From assembly GCA_045660245.1 (NCBI GenBank), contig JAZRDJ010000074.1:1-14686 (forward strand): a DNA stretch of 14,686 nt, read 5' to 3'. Below are positions 13,494-14,686 of the stretch, in pieces. The notes below the pieces were generated by a model. It was not told where the DNA came from and ran no database searches. It worked only from the letters and a program-made list of their open reading frames with translations. The first letter of the stretch is position 1, and each line of letters begins with the position of its first letter. Both the position numbers and the translations under genes were made by a program. The stretch comes from RGIG3872 sp045660245 (GTDB lineage Bacteria > Bacillota > Clostridia > Christensenellales > UBA1242).

Positions 13494-14030
13494 GTGGCAA
13501 AATACAAAAAATGTCCAAGATGCGAACTTAACTATATCAAAGAAGAAGTTGACTACTGTGATGTCTGCAAGGCTGAAATGAAATTGATTGCTGACGACAG
13601 TTTTGACGAAGACATGGAACTTTGTCCTGTTTGTGGGCAAAACTTTGTGTCTGTTGATCAAGTAATGTGTGATGTTTGTGCAAAAAAGCGCAGTCTTGAT
13701 GATGTCGTTGATGAGGCAGACGATGCTGATGACGACAAAAAATCACAAGACGACTGGGATACTGAATCAAAAGAACTTAACGAAATCGAAAGTGCACCAC
13801 TTTCAAGTGATCTTGATGACGACATTGAAGTTGTGAACTTTTCTGATCTTGATGAAGATGACGAAGACGACGATTATATCGACGACGATGACGACAGTGG
13901 CGTTGATCATTTTGAAGATGACGACGATTTTGATCTTTCAAAGTATGATGACGACGATTTTGACGACGACGATGACGAAGAGTCTGACGACGATGACGAT
14001 TTTGACGACATTCCACCTATGAAAAGATAA
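13494..14030 (+). CDS. Double zinc-ribbon protein with long poly-aspartate tail, unknown function
   Basis: I do not recognise a named family. The N-terminal third has two CxxC...CxxC units, Cys7/10 with Cys22/25 (CPRC, CDVC) and Cys44/47 with Cys59/62 (CPVC, CDVC), typical of small zinc ribbons that bind nucleic acid or protein. From residue 64 on the sequence is low in complexity and very acidic: 47 of the last 85 residues are Asp or Glu, mostly runs of Asp, ending in a basic PPMKR. The tail must be disordered and negatively charged; such tails can mimic nucleic acid, as in the delta subunit of Gram-positive RNA polymerase, or bind cations or basic proteins. The start is GTG at 13494, after AAGGAG with 9-base spacing; no ATG is suitable. 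It has its own promoter and terminator, so it is a single-gene unit. Confidence 0.8.
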   Translation: MAKYKKCPRCELNYIKEEVDYCDVCKAEMKLIADDSFDEDMELCPVCGQNFVSVDQVMCDVCAKKRSLDDVVDEADDADDDKKSQDDWDTESKELNEIESAPLSSDLDDDIEVVNFSDLDEDDEDDDYIDDDDDSGVDHFEDDDDFDLSKYDDDDFDDDDDEESDDDDDFDDIPPMKR

Positions 14031-14066
14031 TTATTTATATATTAAATTTAATTTGATAATAATTTT

Positions 14067-14114
14067 GAGCAAATGTTTGAAGCAATGGCTTTTGGCATTT
14101 GCTCTTTTTTTTGT
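14067..14114 (+). terminator. Rho-independent terminator of the zinc-ribbon gene
   Basis: Perfect 9-base stem GAGCAAATG (14067-14075) with CATTTGCTC (14096-14104), an inner AAGC/GCTT helix, and eight T from 14105 on. Confidence 0.92.
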
Positions 14115-14172
14115 TTTAAAAACTTTTGTTTTGGGCAATAACAATGAGTAAAAACACAAAAAGGGGTTTTGT

Positions 14173-14421
14173 ATGAGAAAAGTAGAAGCGGATATTCGTG
14201 ATATCATTGAAAAAATCAAGGGTATGCAAGGTGAGAGCATTCAAATGGCTGTGCAAAAGGGGAGAAACAAAACGTTGCGGTATCAAGGGATCATTGAGAG
14301 TGTGTATCCAAGCATTTTCACAGTGAAACTTTTTGAGCCGGGAAATGTTTCGGAGTGTATTTCATGTTCGTACTCTGAAGTTTTGTGTGGTGATGTGGTT
14401 GTTGAGAAGATTGGTGTATAA
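14173..14421 (+). CDS. veg: Veg family protein
   Basis: Small cytosolic protein of the Veg (DUF1021) family; in Bacillus subtilis Veg stimulates biofilm matrix production, acting through the SinR pathway. The 82 residues match the family's compact SH3-like beta-barrel plan: an N-terminal helix (VEADIRDIIEKIKG), then GRNKTLRYQGIIESVYPSIF (about residues 30-49) with the diagnostic GRxKT and YPSxF elements, and a CSYSEVLCG segment corresponding to the SYSDxL region. Length is close to the Bacillus protein. AAGGGG lies six bases before the ATG. It follows a terminator by about 60 bases and precedes another start codon by 80 bases. Whether the biofilm role holds outside Bacillus is not known from sequence. 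Confidence 0.88.
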   Translation: MRKVEADIRDIIEKIKGMQGESIQMAVQKGRNKTLRYQGIIESVYPSIFTVKLFEPGNVSECISCSYSEVLCGDVVVEKIGV

Positions 14422-14501
14422 AAAATTGTCTTTGTGTTTGTCATAAATAAAAATCTACCTGCGTAAAATTAAGCAATGATACATTTTCAAGGGGGTTTTT
14501 G

Positions 14502-14686
14502 ATGGCAAATACATATCAAAACAAATCAACGCTCATCATGGCTGAAAAGCCGGAGCAAGAAAAGCAGTTCAATGTCGTGGTTAGGGTTGAAAAGGAGTCC
14601 GGCAAGACAATCAAGAAGGTTCACCTCGTGAAGCCAAAAGCCAAGATTGTCAGCCGAGAGTCAAGTGAAACAATGACAAGTGTGTC
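14502..14686 (+). CDS. Unrecognised protein, N-terminal part (cut by window end)
   Basis: An open frame of 61 complete codons runs from ATG 14502 to the window end without a stop, with a strong AAGGGGG (14489-14495) six bases upstream, so a gene starts here. The visible residues begin MANTYQNKSTLIMAEKPEQ and continue with a hydrophilic, Lys/Val-rich part (FNVVVRVEKESGKTIKKVHL, then KPKAKIVSRESS) that suggests beta strands; no signal peptide or membrane helix shows. I cannot name a family from this fragment. In Clostridia, spore-coat (SPOCS/LysM) proteins and ispE often follow veg, but nothing here resembles either. Confidence 0.6.
   Translation, partial: MANTYQNKSTLIMAEKPEQEKQFNVVVRVEKESGKTIKKVHLVKPKAKIVSRESSETMTSV

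Noticed and set aside
13850..14020. Repetitive GAC/GAT tract as a microsatellite or CRISPR-like array
   Set aside because: It is in frame throughout and encodes the acidic tail; there is no regular repeat-spacer pattern.

Overview
The window looks like a chromosomal segment from a low-GC Gram-positive bacterium, probably class Clostridia. Reasons: purine-rich Shine-Dalgarno sites before nearly every gene, hairpin-plus-T-run terminators, a Spo0A sporulation regulator, a Veg protein, and dnaE next to pfkA. I cannot assign it below class. I see no tRNA, rRNA, CRISPR array, insertion sequence or phage gene.

Left part (1-1915, + strand): the 3' end of dnaE (replicative DNA polymerase III alpha) followed 17 bases later by pfkA, closed by a terminator that works in both directions. 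From the other side this terminator is reached by a minus-strand gene for a membrane-anchored Xre-type repressor (1916-2554), whose promoter sits so close to the start codon that the mRNA should be leaderless.

Accessory core (2555-6184, + strand): after a repeat-rich control region comes a tight three-gene operon. It encodes a stand-alone condensation-fold acyltransferase, an acyl-activating AMP-forming ligase and a single acyl carrier protein, ended by a strong terminator. Together they resemble a minimal assembly line: an acid is activated, loaded on the carrier, then transferred to an unknown acceptor. This is the best candidate for an undescribed system. The Xre regulator faces it divergently.

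Middle (6185-9209): a 390-base gene-free stretch with a possible structured RNA, then a minus-strand ABC importer operon of the SsuABC/TauABC/ThiXYZ type (lipoprotein, ATPase, permease) with unknown substrate.

Right part (9355-14686, + strand): a small two-helix membrane protein; a valyl-tRNA synthetase of the archaeal/rickettsial type with an altered KMSKS loop; a gene-free stretch holding a hairpin and a probable Spo0A box; spo0A; a double zinc-ribbon protein with a very long poly-aspartate tail; veg; and the start of an unrecognised gene cut by the window end. These are mostly separate transcription units, each with its own terminator.
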